Source of the DNA: an uncultured Muribaculaceae bacterium
Lineage (GTDB): Bacteria > Bacteroidota > Bacteroidia > Bacteroidales > Muribaculaceae
Assembly (NCBI GenBank): GCA_910584365.1
Contig: CAJUAF010000016.1
Location: 31,964 to 60,479 of the forward strand
Direction of reading: 5' to 3'
DNA length: 28,516 nucleotides
Every line of letters begins with the position of its first letter. Positions within the stretch are counted from its first letter, which is position 1. Below the pieces are notes generated by a model. It searched no databases. It had not been told where the DNA came from and worked only from the letters and a program-made list of their open reading frames with translations. This document shows, one piece after another, positions 16,130 through 24,834 of the stretch. The position numbers and the translations under genes are program-made.

Positions 16130-17827
16130 TTATTTTACGGGCTGGTCGATACCCGTGGGGGAGAGGCCGGGACCTCCGCCGGCGGTGTAGCCGCGGCTTT
16201 CGCCTGTCTTCCAGGGTGAAATCCAGAAGGCGTAGAGTTCGGCTCCGCGGGTGAGGTTGAAGCGCAGACGCACGGGCTTACCTTTCAGGGATGCCAGGGA
16301 ATCGGCGTCGCGCCAGGTTACGGCCAGGCGGGTAGAGTCGACTTTCTTCAGCGGTACGGCGTTCTTGCCGGAGAATTCCGGCAGGGGATTGCCGTCGCGG
16401 TCGAGGACTTCCACGGTCATCTCGGCCCCTTTGGCGGCCAGGTCGGCGTTGACGAAAAGATATTCCCCGTCGAATTCAATCGGTTCGGTGGTCAGGGTGC
16501 CTTTCTTCGCACCGCCGGTCCCCATCGAGACGAACCCGTCGCGGCGCAGCTTGGCGAGACCTGTGGAGGTGTAGCTGTCCCACATGATGTCGTTCAGCCG
16601 GCGTCCGGAGCAGTAGAAGTAGAGCGAGTCTCCGACAATCAGGGGCACACCGCCGATGGACTGCATATTGCCCCAGTTCCATGCGCCGTCGGTGGTGTCG
16701 TTGGCCATGAAGGGAACGTGGCTCGGGCGCGAGAAGTGGAATCCGTCGCGGGAATATCCCAGGGCGATTTCGTTGCGCTTCTGGATACCGAGTGTATTGC
16801 AGTCTCTGTTCTCCGGGCCCTGCCAGACGGCGTACTGACCGAGCATGATGCTCTCGTAGGGGATTACGTCGAAGTTGTAGATGCCGGGGTCAACCTCGGG
16901 GAAGCGGGGATGACGCGGTTCTTTGTCGTCGGGTGTGAACCAGAAGACCACGTTCTTGTCCGGAATCCCTTTACGGATGCGGTGGACGGAGGAGACAAGT
17001 GCCTCGGGATCGGCGTTCTCGGCGTAGCTGCGTGAGCGGGTAGAAACCTCCGTGCTGTAACGCATCGACAGACACCAGACGTTGCGGAAGGGGTTGTAGA
17101 ACGCCGTCGAGCGGTCGTAAAGGTCGCCGGACTGGGCCACTCCCTCGCTCCAGTGGATGCCGTCGGGAGAATACTTGAGGATGAACTGCCATCGGCGGTC
17201 TGTCGGGCGTCGTTCGATGTTGAACATCTTCCAGCGCTTGGCGGGATCTTTTTCCAGGCGGTCAAGCCATACGGTCGAGGCGTCGCGGTTGGCGGTGTCG
17301 ACCAGGCAGGTGCCTTTGACAAGGTCCAGCTGGGGTTTCACCCAGTGGATACCGTCGGTGGATTCGGCATAGCCCGTGTAGAAGGTCTGCTTGTCCTGCT
17401 TGTGGATGCTGCCGGCTCCCGCCAGATACCACATCTTGAATTTTCCGTCCTTGTCGTCATACCAGATGCCGTCGGAGAACGGAGCTGCGTAGGGGGCGCC
17501 CTCGGTGGTGTTCTCCCATGATTCGGTCGGCTCCAGCACGGGGTTGCCGGCATAGAATTCAGGAGTATGGTAGGTGGGAAGCAGGTCGGTGGAGGCTATC
17601 AGGAAGCTGTCGACAAACAGCTGACGCCCGACGTTCACCGGGATTACCTCCGGTTTGTTCTCCAGATAGGGGACAGGCATTTCCTCCCTTGACTCTGGTT
17701 CGGCATAGCGCGGAGGCCACTGGTCGGGAATCCGGATTCCGTTGTGGAGGGTCTCGGCGGAGGCTCCGGCCATTCCGCCCAGGGCGATGAGGCCGAGACC
17801 GGTCATGATATTGCGGATATTTCTCAT
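16130..17827 (-). CDS. Secreted beta-propeller, glycoside hydrolase-like (paralogue 2)
   Basis: This 565-residue protein is clearly paralogous to the gene 26 bp downstream, sharing GRQLFVDSFLI, AAPFSDGIWYD…FKMWYLAG, DRSTAFYNPFRNVW, IPYESIMLG, LRRDGFVSMG and the C-terminal GYTAGGGPGLSPTGID. Asp-box-like motifs are STDGIHW (156-162) and SPDGIHW (220-226), with a third, less exact copy SRDGFHF further on. Unlike its partner it has a Sec signal peptide (cleavage near ASA-E, residue 24) and no lipobox, so it is probably periplasmic. It starts 18 bp after susD. Different anchoring of two related enzymes suggests sequential work outside and inside the outer membrane. The substrate is unknown; a sialidase-like or related glycosidase role is inferred from motifs and context. 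Confidence 0.75.
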   Translation of the reverse strand: MRNIRNIMTGLGLIALGGMAGASAETLHNGIRIPDQWPPRYAEPESREEMPVPYLENKPEVIPVNVGRQLFVDSFLIASTDLLPTYHTPEFYAGNPVLEPTESWENTTEGAPYAAPFSDGIWYDDKDGKFKMWYLAGAGSIHKQDKQTFYTGYAESTDGIHWVKPQLDLVKGTCLVDTANRDASTVWLDRLEKDPAKRWKMFNIERRPTDRRWQFILKYSPDGIHWSEGVAQSGDLYDRSTAFYNPFRNVWCLSMRYSTEVSTRSRSYAENADPEALVSSVHRIRKGIPDKNVVFWFTPDDKEPRHPRFPEVDPGIYNFDVIPYESIMLGQYAVWQGPENRDCNTLGIQKRNEIALGYSRDGFHFSRPSHVPFMANDTTDGAWNWGNMQSIGGVPLIVGDSLYFYCSGRRLNDIMWDSYTSTGLAKLRRDGFVSMGTGGAKKGTLTTEPIEFDGEYLFVNADLAAKGAEMTVEVLDRDGNPLPEFSGKNAVPLKKVDSTRLAVTWRDADSLASLKGKPVRLRFNLTRGAELYAFWISPWKTGESRGYTAGGGPGLSPTGIDQPVK

Positions 17828-17845
17828 GATGTTTCGGGGATAAGA

Positions 17846-19546
17846 TTAGTAACCGGGATTCTGGACGGCGTAGGGATTGGACTCGATTTCATCGATGGGG
17901 ATGGGGAGCCATTCATGCTTGCCGGGGGTGAAGCCCTGATAGTCGTTGTCGGAGATGAGTTTCTTGAAGTTGGGATCCTCCCGCTCGAGCTGTTTGAAGC
18001 GCTCGTTGAGTTCTCCCCATCGGAGAAGGTCGTGGAAGCGGTGTCCCTCGAGGGCGAATTCCAGGACGCGTTCATGCTTGATGATGTCCATGTTGACGCC
18101 TCCGAGTTCCGTCATATTGGCGCGGCGGCGTACTTCGTTGACTGCGGCGGCCGCACTCATCGAACCGGCCTGTCCTCCGTTGACGACGGCTTCGGCATAC
18201 ATCAGCAGCACGTCGGCGTAGCGCAGATAGCGCCAGTTGACGCCGTGGGCGCGGGGCTGATTGTAGATGTATTCCTTCACTCCGGCGCCGACACCTGTGA
18301 TGGAGGTCGGGTTATCGTTGCGCATGGGCATGGAGAGGTCCATCCCCTTGAGGAAACAGGCGTTGTAGACATGGGTGCGGGTGTTGGAGGCCGTGGAGAA
18401 GTCTCCCTGGGGATACATATCCTCGAAATGATAGCCGCCGGGGCCTGTGAGGCGCTGGCCCGGACGGAGCCGGATATCGGAGGCCAGGTCATTGAAGAAC
18501 ATGGTCGAGAACATACGGATATCGGTATAGCCGTCCTTGTCGATGGAATTCTTGAATTCGTTGAAGAGCCAGTCATGGACTACACCTTCGTACCCCGAAC
18601 CGGTACCGGGGAGCATGATGCCTCGGGTATCGAAGGCCAGACCGGAGGTGGCGGTGGCGGGATTGAAGGAGCTGTTGACCACGTCGCCGAGGAACTGCAT
18701 CTCGAAGACGCTCTCGTCGTTGTTCTCGTGGGCCACGTCGAAGTTATGGGAGTATTCCACCAGGCGGTAGTTGCCGAAGTCGCCGCGGATGATTTTGTCG
18801 AACTCGGCTGCGGCCTCGTCATAGTAAGTCTTAGTGGAGTTGCCGTAGAGAGGCTCGATGCCCGAGCGGTAGAGGTAGCTCTTACCGAGCATACCTGCGG
18901 CCGATGCGGCGGTCACTCGTCCGGCGCGTTCTCCGGTCCAGTAGCCTTTGCCCGGGAGCAGACTCTCGGCCATCGCGAAGTCGGCGCAGATCTGGTTCCA
19001 GACATCTTCGGGCGCCGATACGGGGCGGGCGTAGTCGGAGGCGTCGACCGGTGCGTGGGTTATGAGCGACACGTTGCGGTAGTTGGTCAGCAGGTAGAAG
19101 TTGCAGAATCCGCGCCAAAAGTAAGCCTCGCCCAGATAGGCGTTTTTGAGCTTCTGGTCGGAGAACTCAACATTGTCTATCTGCTCGATGACGAAAGTGG
19201 CCTGGGAGCAGCAGCTGTAAATCAGCCCGAAAGGCTGCATTATGGTGTAGTAGGAGGAGTTAAGCGCCGAGCCGTACATACCGGGACGTCCGTAGTCGGA
19301 GTTGGAGGAGGCTTCGTCGGAGCGGATAATCATCGTCTTCGATGCGGAAGCGCCGAAGGAACGCTGGGTCTGGATATAGCCGTAGCAGGTCATCACGGCC
19401 TCGTTGATGGCTTCGGGGGAGTCGAAATAGGCTCCCAGGCTCGGCTGCGAGGGGTTCACAGCCAGGTCCTCGAAGGTGTCGTTGCAGGCGGTGAGCGCCA
19501 GGGCGGCGGCCAGGCCGAGAGCGACAGGTTTTATCTGAAATTTCAT
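17846..19546 (-). CDS. SusD/RagB-family outer-membrane nutrient-binding lipoprotein
   Basis: The 566 residues fit the SusD family. A lipoprotein signal ends at Cys21 (ALTAC), followed by the typical NDTFEDLAVNPSQPS start of the mature protein. Helical TPR-like segments follow, with YLGEAYFWRGFCNFYLLTNYRNVSLI being the characteristic family stretch. The C-terminal RYADVLLMYAEAVVNGG and the ending WLPIPIDEIESNPYAVQNPGY are also hallmark. It forms the lid of the SusC transporter and captures glycan. It starts 11 bp after susC. In a locus with nanL, nanE and nanT it is the counterpart of NanU of Bacteroides fragilis and Tannerella; sialic acid or sialoglycan binding is inferred. Confidence 0.95.
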   Translation of the reverse strand: MKFQIKPVALGLAAALALTACNDTFEDLAVNPSQPSLGAYFDSPEAINEAVMTCYGYIQTQRSFGASASKTMIIRSDEASSNSDYGRPGMYGSALNSSYYTIMQPFGLIYSCCSQATFVIEQIDNVEFSDQKLKNAYLGEAYFWRGFCNFYLLTNYRNVSLITHAPVDASDYARPVSAPEDVWNQICADFAMAESLLPGKGYWTGERAGRVTAASAAGMLGKSYLYRSGIEPLYGNSTKTYYDEAAAEFDKIIRGDFGNYRLVEYSHNFDVAHENNDESVFEMQFLGDVVNSSFNPATATSGLAFDTRGIMLPGTGSGYEGVVHDWLFNEFKNSIDKDGYTDIRMFSTMFFNDLASDIRLRPGQRLTGPGGYHFEDMYPQGDFSTASNTRTHVYNACFLKGMDLSMPMRNDNPTSITGVGAGVKEYIYNQPRAHGVNWRYLRYADVLLMYAEAVVNGGQAGSMSAAAAVNEVRRRANMTELGGVNMDIIKHERVLEFALEGHRFHDLLRWGELNERFKQLEREDPNFKKLISDNDYQGFTPGKHEWLPIPIDEIESNPYAVQNPGY

Positions 19547-19557
19547 GGTTTCTGCGA

Positions 19558-22548
19558 TTAGAAGGTTACGTTAAAGCCCAGGGTGAAAGTCCGGGAGTTG
19601 GGATAGGAGTTCATGTCGACGCCGCGGGTGAAGAGGGTGTTGGAGGAAACCTCGGGGTCGAAACCGGAGTATTTGGTGAGGGTGAACACGTTGGACACCG
19701 AGAAGTAGAAGCGCAGGCGCTCCATGTAGGCCTTGCGGGAAATGCGCTGCGGGAGCGTGTAGCCGATCTGAAGGTTCTTCAGGCGGAAGTAGTCCCCTTT
19801 CTCCACGTAGAATTCCGAGGGGAGGGAGTTGCCGCCGTCGTAGTTGTCGACTTTGGCTACGGGAACGTAGGTGTTGGTGTTGTCCGGAGTCCAGGAGTTG
19901 AGGACATCCTCGACCATGTTGTTGGCATAGTTGAAGTAGTACTCGTATTTGCGGGAGTTGAAAATCTTGTTTCCGCCCACGCCCTGGAAGAAGAGTGACA
20001 GGTCGAAGTCGCGGTAGAACGCCTCGATGTTCAGTCCGTAGGAGAATTTCGGGATGGGGTTGCCGAGGATTGTCTTGTCGTCGGCGGTCACCAGGCCGTC
20101 GCCGTTCTCGTCGTGGAAGATGAAGTTTCCATCTGCGTCGAAGCCGTCGATTTTATAGCCGTAGAGCGAGCCGATAGGTTCGCCGGGACGGGTTATGGTG
20201 GCGGCGTCGTTGAACTTCGAGGAGTAACCTCCGGCGGTGATGGGCTGCACGTTCTCGCCCAGGGCAAGAACCTCGTTGTGGAGCGTGGAGAAGTTGCCGG
20301 TCAGGGCGATGCGGAAATCGTTGGTGAAGCTCTTGTGCCAGGATGCCATGAATTCCCATCCGCGGTTCTCGACGGAGGCCGTGTTGACGTAGGGGGTCTC
20401 GCGCGAGGAGTTGATTTCAAAAATCTGTCCCGAGGAGAGGTTCAGGTTGATGTTGGCCAGCAGGTCGGTGTTCTTCTTGTAGAAGTAGTTGACATGGAAG
20501 GTAAGTTCCTGGTTGAACAGACCCACTTCCAGTCCGACGTCAGTTGTCTTCGAGGTCTCCCACTTCAGGTTCTTGGTCTTGAGGTAGGCCGCGTGTCCGT
20601 CGGTGAAGCGGATGCCGCCGGTGGTGTAGACGATCGGACCGAAGGCGATGTCGTCGAAGTTGTAGGGGGAGAGGAAGTTGGCGCCGAGTTCGCCGTAGGA
20701 GGCGGTCAGCTTCAGGTTGGAGACGGGAGTGCCCTCGAACCATTTTTCCTTATGGATATTCCAGCCCACGGACACGGCGGGGAACCATCCGGTGCGGTAG
20801 TCTTTGTGGAACTTGGAGGATTCGTCGCGGCGCACGGAGGCCGACAGCAGGTATTTACCGTCGAAGTCGTAGTTGACGCGGCCGAAGAAGGAGAGCAGGG
20901 CGGCGTTGGATTCCGAAGCGGAGATTTTGCCGTCGATGTCGGAGAAACCGGTGATGTTTGTGGCGCCCAGGTCATTGATGGTCGAATAGCCCTGTGTGCG
21001 GTAGAACTCGCGCATCCATGAGTGGCCCAGGGTGGCCTGGATTCCGTGCTTGCCGAAAGTGCGGTCGAAATTGAAGACGTTGTCCCAGGTGTAGTTGGAG
21101 CTTACGGCGCGGCTCTCTTCCATGGAGTTGCGCGGATTGCCGTAGTCGGAATCGGGGGACCCGTCGGCGAACCACTTGGAATAGTAGACCGGCGTGTGGG
21201 TGAAGTTATGGCGTCCGGTGTAGTTACCCGAGAAAGAGGTGGTGAAGCGGAGACCCTTGATGATTTCCACTCCGGCCGAGAAGCCTCCCATGACGTCGAA
21301 GTTTGTCGTGTACTGGTCCACGGCCTCGCGGGCAGCGAAGGGGTTGTTGCGGCGTCCGCTCTCGGCTTCGATGTAGTAGTCGGAGTCCCAGGAGGCGTAG
21401 CGTCCCTGAGCGTCGGTCAGCGGCAGTGTGGGGAGGTTGATGGCGAAACCGGGGGTGGGGGTGCGGCGGCGCCAGGTGATCTGGGCGTTTTCCGAAACGA
21501 AGAAGCGTCCGAAATTCCAGTTGGAGTTCGTGCGGGCGGTGTATTTCTCGTAGTCGGAGTATTTCATCATACCCTTCTGGTTGACGTAGCCCAGGGAGAA
21601 GGCGTAGGAACCGTGGTCGTTGCCGCCGGAAATAGCCACGTCGGCGTTATACATCGGCGCCGTGCGCGTCCAGGCGTCCACCCAGTCGGTGTCCACCGAG
21701 GGGTCGGTAGGGTTGACGTTCTGTTCGGCGCGGGGTAGTCCGGAGTTGTCGGAGACCATGTTGGCGAAGTCGCGCCACTGGGCCGCGTTGAGGAACTTGG
21801 GGGCGTTGGTGAGCTTCTGGAGCGAGAAGGAGAAGTTGGCGTCGACCTTTACTTTCCCTTTCTGGCCCGACTTGGTGGTGATCAGCACCACACCGTTGGC
21901 CGCGCGGGAACCGTAGATGGCCGCTGCGGCACCGTCTTTCAGCACCTGCATGGTCTCGATGTCGGCGGGATTGAGGGTGGTCAGTCCGGAGTTGGTGAAG
22001 ACGCCGTCGACGATATAGAGGGGCTCGGTGGAGGTCAGCGAGGCCGCTCCGCGCACCACGATGTTGACGTCGGCGCCGGCGATGCCTCCCTGCTGGAGGA
22101 CTTCGACGCCTGCCGCGCGTCCCTGCATGGCGGAGGCCACGTCGGAGACAGGAGCTTTCGTAAGGTCTTTGGTCGAGATGGAAGCCACGGAGGAGGACAT
22201 CTTGGAGCGGTTCTGGGTACCGTAACCGATGACCACCACTTCATCGAGGGCCTGGGCGTTCTCGCTCAGGGTTACGTCCGCGGAGGTCTGTCCGGCGGCT
22301 ATCGCCACCTCTTTCGGGTCATAGCCCACGTAACTTACCACCAGGGTGGCCGGGGTCTTGACGTTGATTGTGAATTCGCCGTCGATGTTGGTGGAAGTGC
22401 CGTTGGAGGCCGACCCTTTCTCGATTACGGAGGCACCGATCAGGGGCTCGCCGGAAGGGTCGCTGACTACACCTTTGACGGCTGTTGTCTGTGCGGAGGC
22501 TATGAGGGCCGTAAGGAGCAGCAGACTGGTCAGGATTCGTTTTAACAT
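19558..22548 (-). CDS. SusC/RagA-family TonB-dependent outer-membrane transporter
   Basis: This 996-residue protein has a signal peptide (to about ASAQ, residue 20) and a carboxypeptidase-regulatory-like domain (VKGVVSDPSGEPLIGASV…DGEFTI…YVGYDPKEV). It then shows the TonB-box-like DEVVVIGYGTQ, the plug domain (RGAASLTSTEPLYIVDGV, IETMQVLKDGAAAAIYGSRAANGVVLITTKSG) and a large beta-barrel ending in FTLGFNVTF with a terminal Phe. A DENGDGLVTADDKTILGNP stretch in the barrel is the usual SusC calcium-like loop. It imports the glycan held by the adjacent SusD using TonB energy. Given the operon it is the likely NanO equivalent, importing sialic acid or a sialylated product; substrate specificity is inference. 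It starts 26 bp after nanE. Confidence 0.96.
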   Translation of the reverse strand: MLKRILTSLLLLTALIASAQTTAVKGVVSDPSGEPLIGASVIEKGSASNGTSTNIDGEFTINVKTPATLVVSYVGYDPKEVAIAAGQTSADVTLSENAQALDEVVVIGYGTQNRSKMSSSVASISTKDLTKAPVSDVASAMQGRAAGVEVLQQGGIAGADVNIVVRGAASLTSTEPLYIVDGVFTNSGLTTLNPADIETMQVLKDGAAAAIYGSRAANGVVLITTKSGQKGKVKVDANFSFSLQKLTNAPKFLNAAQWRDFANMVSDNSGLPRAEQNVNPTDPSVDTDWVDAWTRTAPMYNADVAISGGNDHGSYAFSLGYVNQKGMMKYSDYEKYTARTNSNWNFGRFFVSENAQITWRRRTPTPGFAINLPTLPLTDAQGRYASWDSDYYIEAESGRRNNPFAAREAVDQYTTNFDVMGGFSAGVEIIKGLRFTTSFSGNYTGRHNFTHTPVYYSKWFADGSPDSDYGNPRNSMEESRAVSSNYTWDNVFNFDRTFGKHGIQATLGHSWMREFYRTQGYSTINDLGATNITGFSDIDGKISASESNAALLSFFGRVNYDFDGKYLLSASVRRDESSKFHKDYRTGWFPAVSVGWNIHKEKWFEGTPVSNLKLTASYGELGANFLSPYNFDDIAFGPIVYTTGGIRFTDGHAAYLKTKNLKWETSKTTDVGLEVGLFNQELTFHVNYFYKKNTDLLANINLNLSSGQIFEINSSRETPYVNTASVENRGWEFMASWHKSFTNDFRIALTGNFSTLHNEVLALGENVQPITAGGYSSKFNDAATITRPGEPIGSLYGYKIDGFDADGNFIFHDENGDGLVTADDKTILGNPIPKFSYGLNIEAFYRDFDLSLFFQGVGGNKIFNSRKYEYYFNYANNMVEDVLNSWTPDNTNTYVPVAKVDNYDGGNSLPSEFYVEKGDYFRLKNLQIGYTLPQRISRKAYMERLRFYFSVSNVFTLTKYSGFDPEVSSNTLFTRGVDMNSYPNSRTFTLGFNVTF

Positions 22549-22574
22549 GGTCTGGAATTAAAGATATGTAAATA

Positions 22575-23768
22575 CTATTTGCTTTGTTCAATAATCTCGT
22601 CGCAGAGGAGGGACGCGCGGATGAGCATCCTCGGGATATGGAAAGGTCCCTTGAAGATGTTTCCTTTCGCGGGCTGGGCCACGGTCCCGTCGCGGTGGAG
22701 ATAGCCGTACCATTCGGGATAGTCTTCGTCGGGCAGATGGGCGTACATCCATTCGTTGGCCTTGCGGTGCATTTCCAGGTATTTTTCATCTCCGGAGGCA
22801 ACGTAGGCGTAGAGCGTGGCGATGACTGTCTCGCACTGGGGCCACCAGAATTTCATGTCCTGGGAATAGTCCTGGCTGGGGAAGTTGCGGCAGTCGCGGA
22901 AGTTGATTATGCCGCCGTAAGGCTCGTCCCAGCCCCAGTCCCAGCTCCAGTCGAGAATCCTCAGGGCCATCTCCTTGATCTGCGGGTCCCATCCGCGGTG
23001 GCGCGCTTCCTCGAGGAGGAACCAGGAGGTCTCGATGCAGTGTCCCGGATTGATGGTTCGGCCGCAGAGGGTGTCGATGACTTTCCCGTCGGGGGTGACC
23101 GTCTCCAGCAGGGCTTTGTATTCGGGATGGATGAAGAGTTTCAGCTGTTGGATCGACTCGTCGATCTGCCGGTCCAGCTCGGGGTCGGAGATGACCTTGC
23201 GGATGGAGGCGGCGGTGTTGATGAGAATCATCGTAATCGAGTGGCCGATGGCGGGCTGCGTGGGAAGGTACTTGGCCGGCAGGCAGCCGGGAGTGGCCAG
23301 GAAGCGGCGGATGTCCTTGAAGAGGGAGAGGGCTTTCCGGGCGTAGGTGTCGTCCCCGGAGGCGAGGGCGTATTCGCTCATGGCGATGGCGGCGAAACAC
23401 TCCGAGAACACGTAGCGGCGCTTGCGCAGGGGGGTGCCGTCGGCCATCACTTCAAAGTACATACGTCCGTCCTCGGGATCGAAACAGTGGGCTTCGATGA
23501 AGTCGATGCAGCTTTTCGACGCTGCCAGCCACGCGGGATTCTTCCCGGCGTTGTTGTAGGCGTAGGCGCCGATGAAGCCGAAACGTCCCTGGAACCATAC
23601 CGATTTGGTGGTGTCCATCAGCGAGCCGTCCCGGTCGAGACAGGTGTAGACGCCCCCGTTGACGGGATCCAGTCCCTTCTCGAGCCAGAAGGGGAGGATG
23701 TTCTCCGTGAGGTCCCGGCGGTAGCGTTCGGCGCATGACCGGATATATTCGAGATTGCTTTCAGTCAT
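22575..23768 (-). CDS. nanE: N-acylglucosamine 2-epimerase (ManNAc to GlcNAc)
   Basis: The 397-residue protein belongs to the AGE/renin-binding-protein family, an (alpha/alpha)6 barrel that interconverts N-acetylmannosamine and N-acetylglucosamine. Family features are the YIRSCAERYRRDLTENILPFWLEKGLDP opening region, NGGVYTCLDRDGS, KSVWFQGRFGFIGAYAY, GHCIETSWFLLEEAR and the DWGWDEPYGGIINFRD…MKFWWPQCETVIATLYAY segments, which line the active site. In Bacteroides fragilis the NanE of the NanLET operon is of this family and converts ManNAc directly, avoiding ManNAc-6-P. Here it lies 12 bp after the lyase gene, as in that operon. The cytoplasmic location fits the lack of a signal peptide. Confidence 0.93.
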   Translation of the reverse strand: MTESNLEYIRSCAERYRRDLTENILPFWLEKGLDPVNGGVYTCLDRDGSLMDTTKSVWFQGRFGFIGAYAYNNAGKNPAWLAASKSCIDFIEAHCFDPEDGRMYFEVMADGTPLRKRRYVFSECFAAIAMSEYALASGDDTYARKALSLFKDIRRFLATPGCLPAKYLPTQPAIGHSITMILINTAASIRKVISDPELDRQIDESIQQLKLFIHPEYKALLETVTPDGKVIDTLCGRTINPGHCIETSWFLLEEARHRGWDPQIKEMALRILDWSWDWGWDEPYGGIINFRDCRNFPSQDYSQDMKFWWPQCETVIATLYAYVASGDEKYLEMHRKANEWMYAHLPDEDYPEWYGYLHRDGTVAQPAKGNIFKGPFHIPRMLIRASLLCDEIIEQSK

Positions 23769-23780
23769 GGATAGAGGGAT

Positions 23781-24698
23781 TTAGAGTTTGTTGCAGCGTT
23801 CGAAGAAGCCGATTTTCTCGAGTTCGGCCTTCATGGAGGCTTCCTCCTGGTCGGTCATGTTGCGGAAGGGAACGCGGTTGGGCCCCAGGTCAAGGCCGAT
23901 GAGCTTCATGATGCGTTTGCCCCCGACGATGTTTCCTCGGTAGCGGCAGATTACGTTGATTACCTCCTGGGAGAAGTTCTGGCGTTCGCGGGCCGTGGCG
24001 ATGTCCCCTTTTTCCCAGGCTTCGATGATGCCGGTGAGTTCGCGGCCGTTATAGTTGGTGGTGCCGCCGATTCCGCCCTGGGCGCCCCCCTGTGCGAGGG
24101 AGGGGAGGATCGTTTCGTCCTGGCCGTGGAGCATATCGAACTTGCCGTCCTTGTAGAGGCGACACTGGTTGTACTCATACAGGCTCTCATACGTGTACTT
24201 GATGCCGGCGAAGTTGGGGATACGTCCGTCGACGGCTTTCAGCAGGTCGAGCATCGGCAGGAAAGCGCCGTTGAAGGCGGGGATGTGGTAATAGTAGAAG
24301 GGGAGGGAAGAAGCCGACGCGGCGATTGCCTCGCAATACTTCACCAGTTCCTCTATGCGGCCGATTTTCGGGAAGGGGGGTGCCATGGAGCCGATTCCCC
24401 ATGCGCCGATTTTCTCGGCGTGGGCGGCAAGCGCCTGGCTCTCGCGCAGACAGCATGAGCCTACATGGACGATCACCTTGAATCCTTCGGGAACCGAAGC
24501 CACCCATTTCTCGGCCACGGCCATACGTTCTTCCGGCGTCAGCATATAGCCTTCGCCGGAAGAACCGTTGATAAATACTCCCTTGAGGCCGTTCTTGACG
24601 AGCATATCGGCGTAGGCCGGTATGATGTCGAGGTTTATGTCTCCGTTTTCGTGCATCGGGGTGAACGGTGCGTCGATAAGTCCTTTGATTTTTTCCAT
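23781..24698 (-). CDS. nanA: N-acetylneuraminate lyase (NanL/NanA)
   Basis: This class I aldolase of the DapA/NAL family splits N-acetylneuraminic acid into ManNAc and pyruvate. The ATG at 24698 gives 305 residues, the usual NAL length, beginning MEKIKGLIDAPFTPM. A possible start 24 codons upstream (24770) would add a non-homologous tail and is rejected. The carboxylate-binding loop is GSSGE (45-49). The catalytic Tyr is 137 in YYYHIPAF, and the Schiff-base Lys is 167 in AGIKYTY. It is followed after 12 bp by nanE and preceded by nanT, the order lyase-epimerase with a transporter being that of Bacteroides nan loci. Confidence 0.95.
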   Translation of the reverse strand: MEKIKGLIDAPFTPMHENGDINLDIIPAYADMLVKNGLKGVFINGSSGEGYMLTPEERMAVAEKWVASVPEGFKVIVHVGSCCLRESQALAAHAEKIGAWGIGSMAPPFPKIGRIEELVKYCEAIAASASSLPFYYYHIPAFNGAFLPMLDLLKAVDGRIPNFAGIKYTYESLYEYNQCRLYKDGKFDMLHGQDETILPSLAQGGAQGGIGGTTNYNGRELTGIIEAWEKGDIATARERQNFSQEVINVICRYRGNIVGGKRIMKLIGLDLGPNRVPFRNMTDQEEASMKAELEKIGFFERCNKL

Positions 24699-24834
24699 TG
24701 TTATAGTCGGTTTGTTTTGTTGTGTCTGTCTGAAAACCCCTTCCGGTGGCGTCGTGACGCCGGATTCCATGACCCCGGGTATCCGCCGCCTGCGGCCCTC
24801 CGGAGGGGAAGTGATGTTTCGGTGGCGGCGGAAA
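24699..24834 (-). other. Intercistronic region between nanT and the lyase gene
   Basis: This is the largest gap inside the operon (136 bp). It is GC-rich and contains the palindromes GGCGTCGTGACGCC (24748-24761) and CCTCCGGAGG, plus a possible longer pairing of CCCCTCCGG with CCGGAAGGGG. No TAnnTTTG promoter was found on the minus strand. It may be an RNA-processing or attenuation site, but the structure is not strong enough to call. Confidence 0.3.

Noticed and set aside
14490..16190. Long plus-strand open frame opposite propeller paralogue 1
   Set aside because: It mirrors the coding gene without a plausible start, signal or domain.
17744..19561. Long plus-strand open frame opposite susD
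   Set aside because: SusD on the minus strand has clear family features; the antisense frame is a Gly/Val/Asp-rich by-product of codon bias.
24699..24770. Upstream start for the lyase gene adding 24 residues
   Set aside because: The extra segment has no resemblance to the lyase family, and the ATG at 24698 gives the usual family length and opening.
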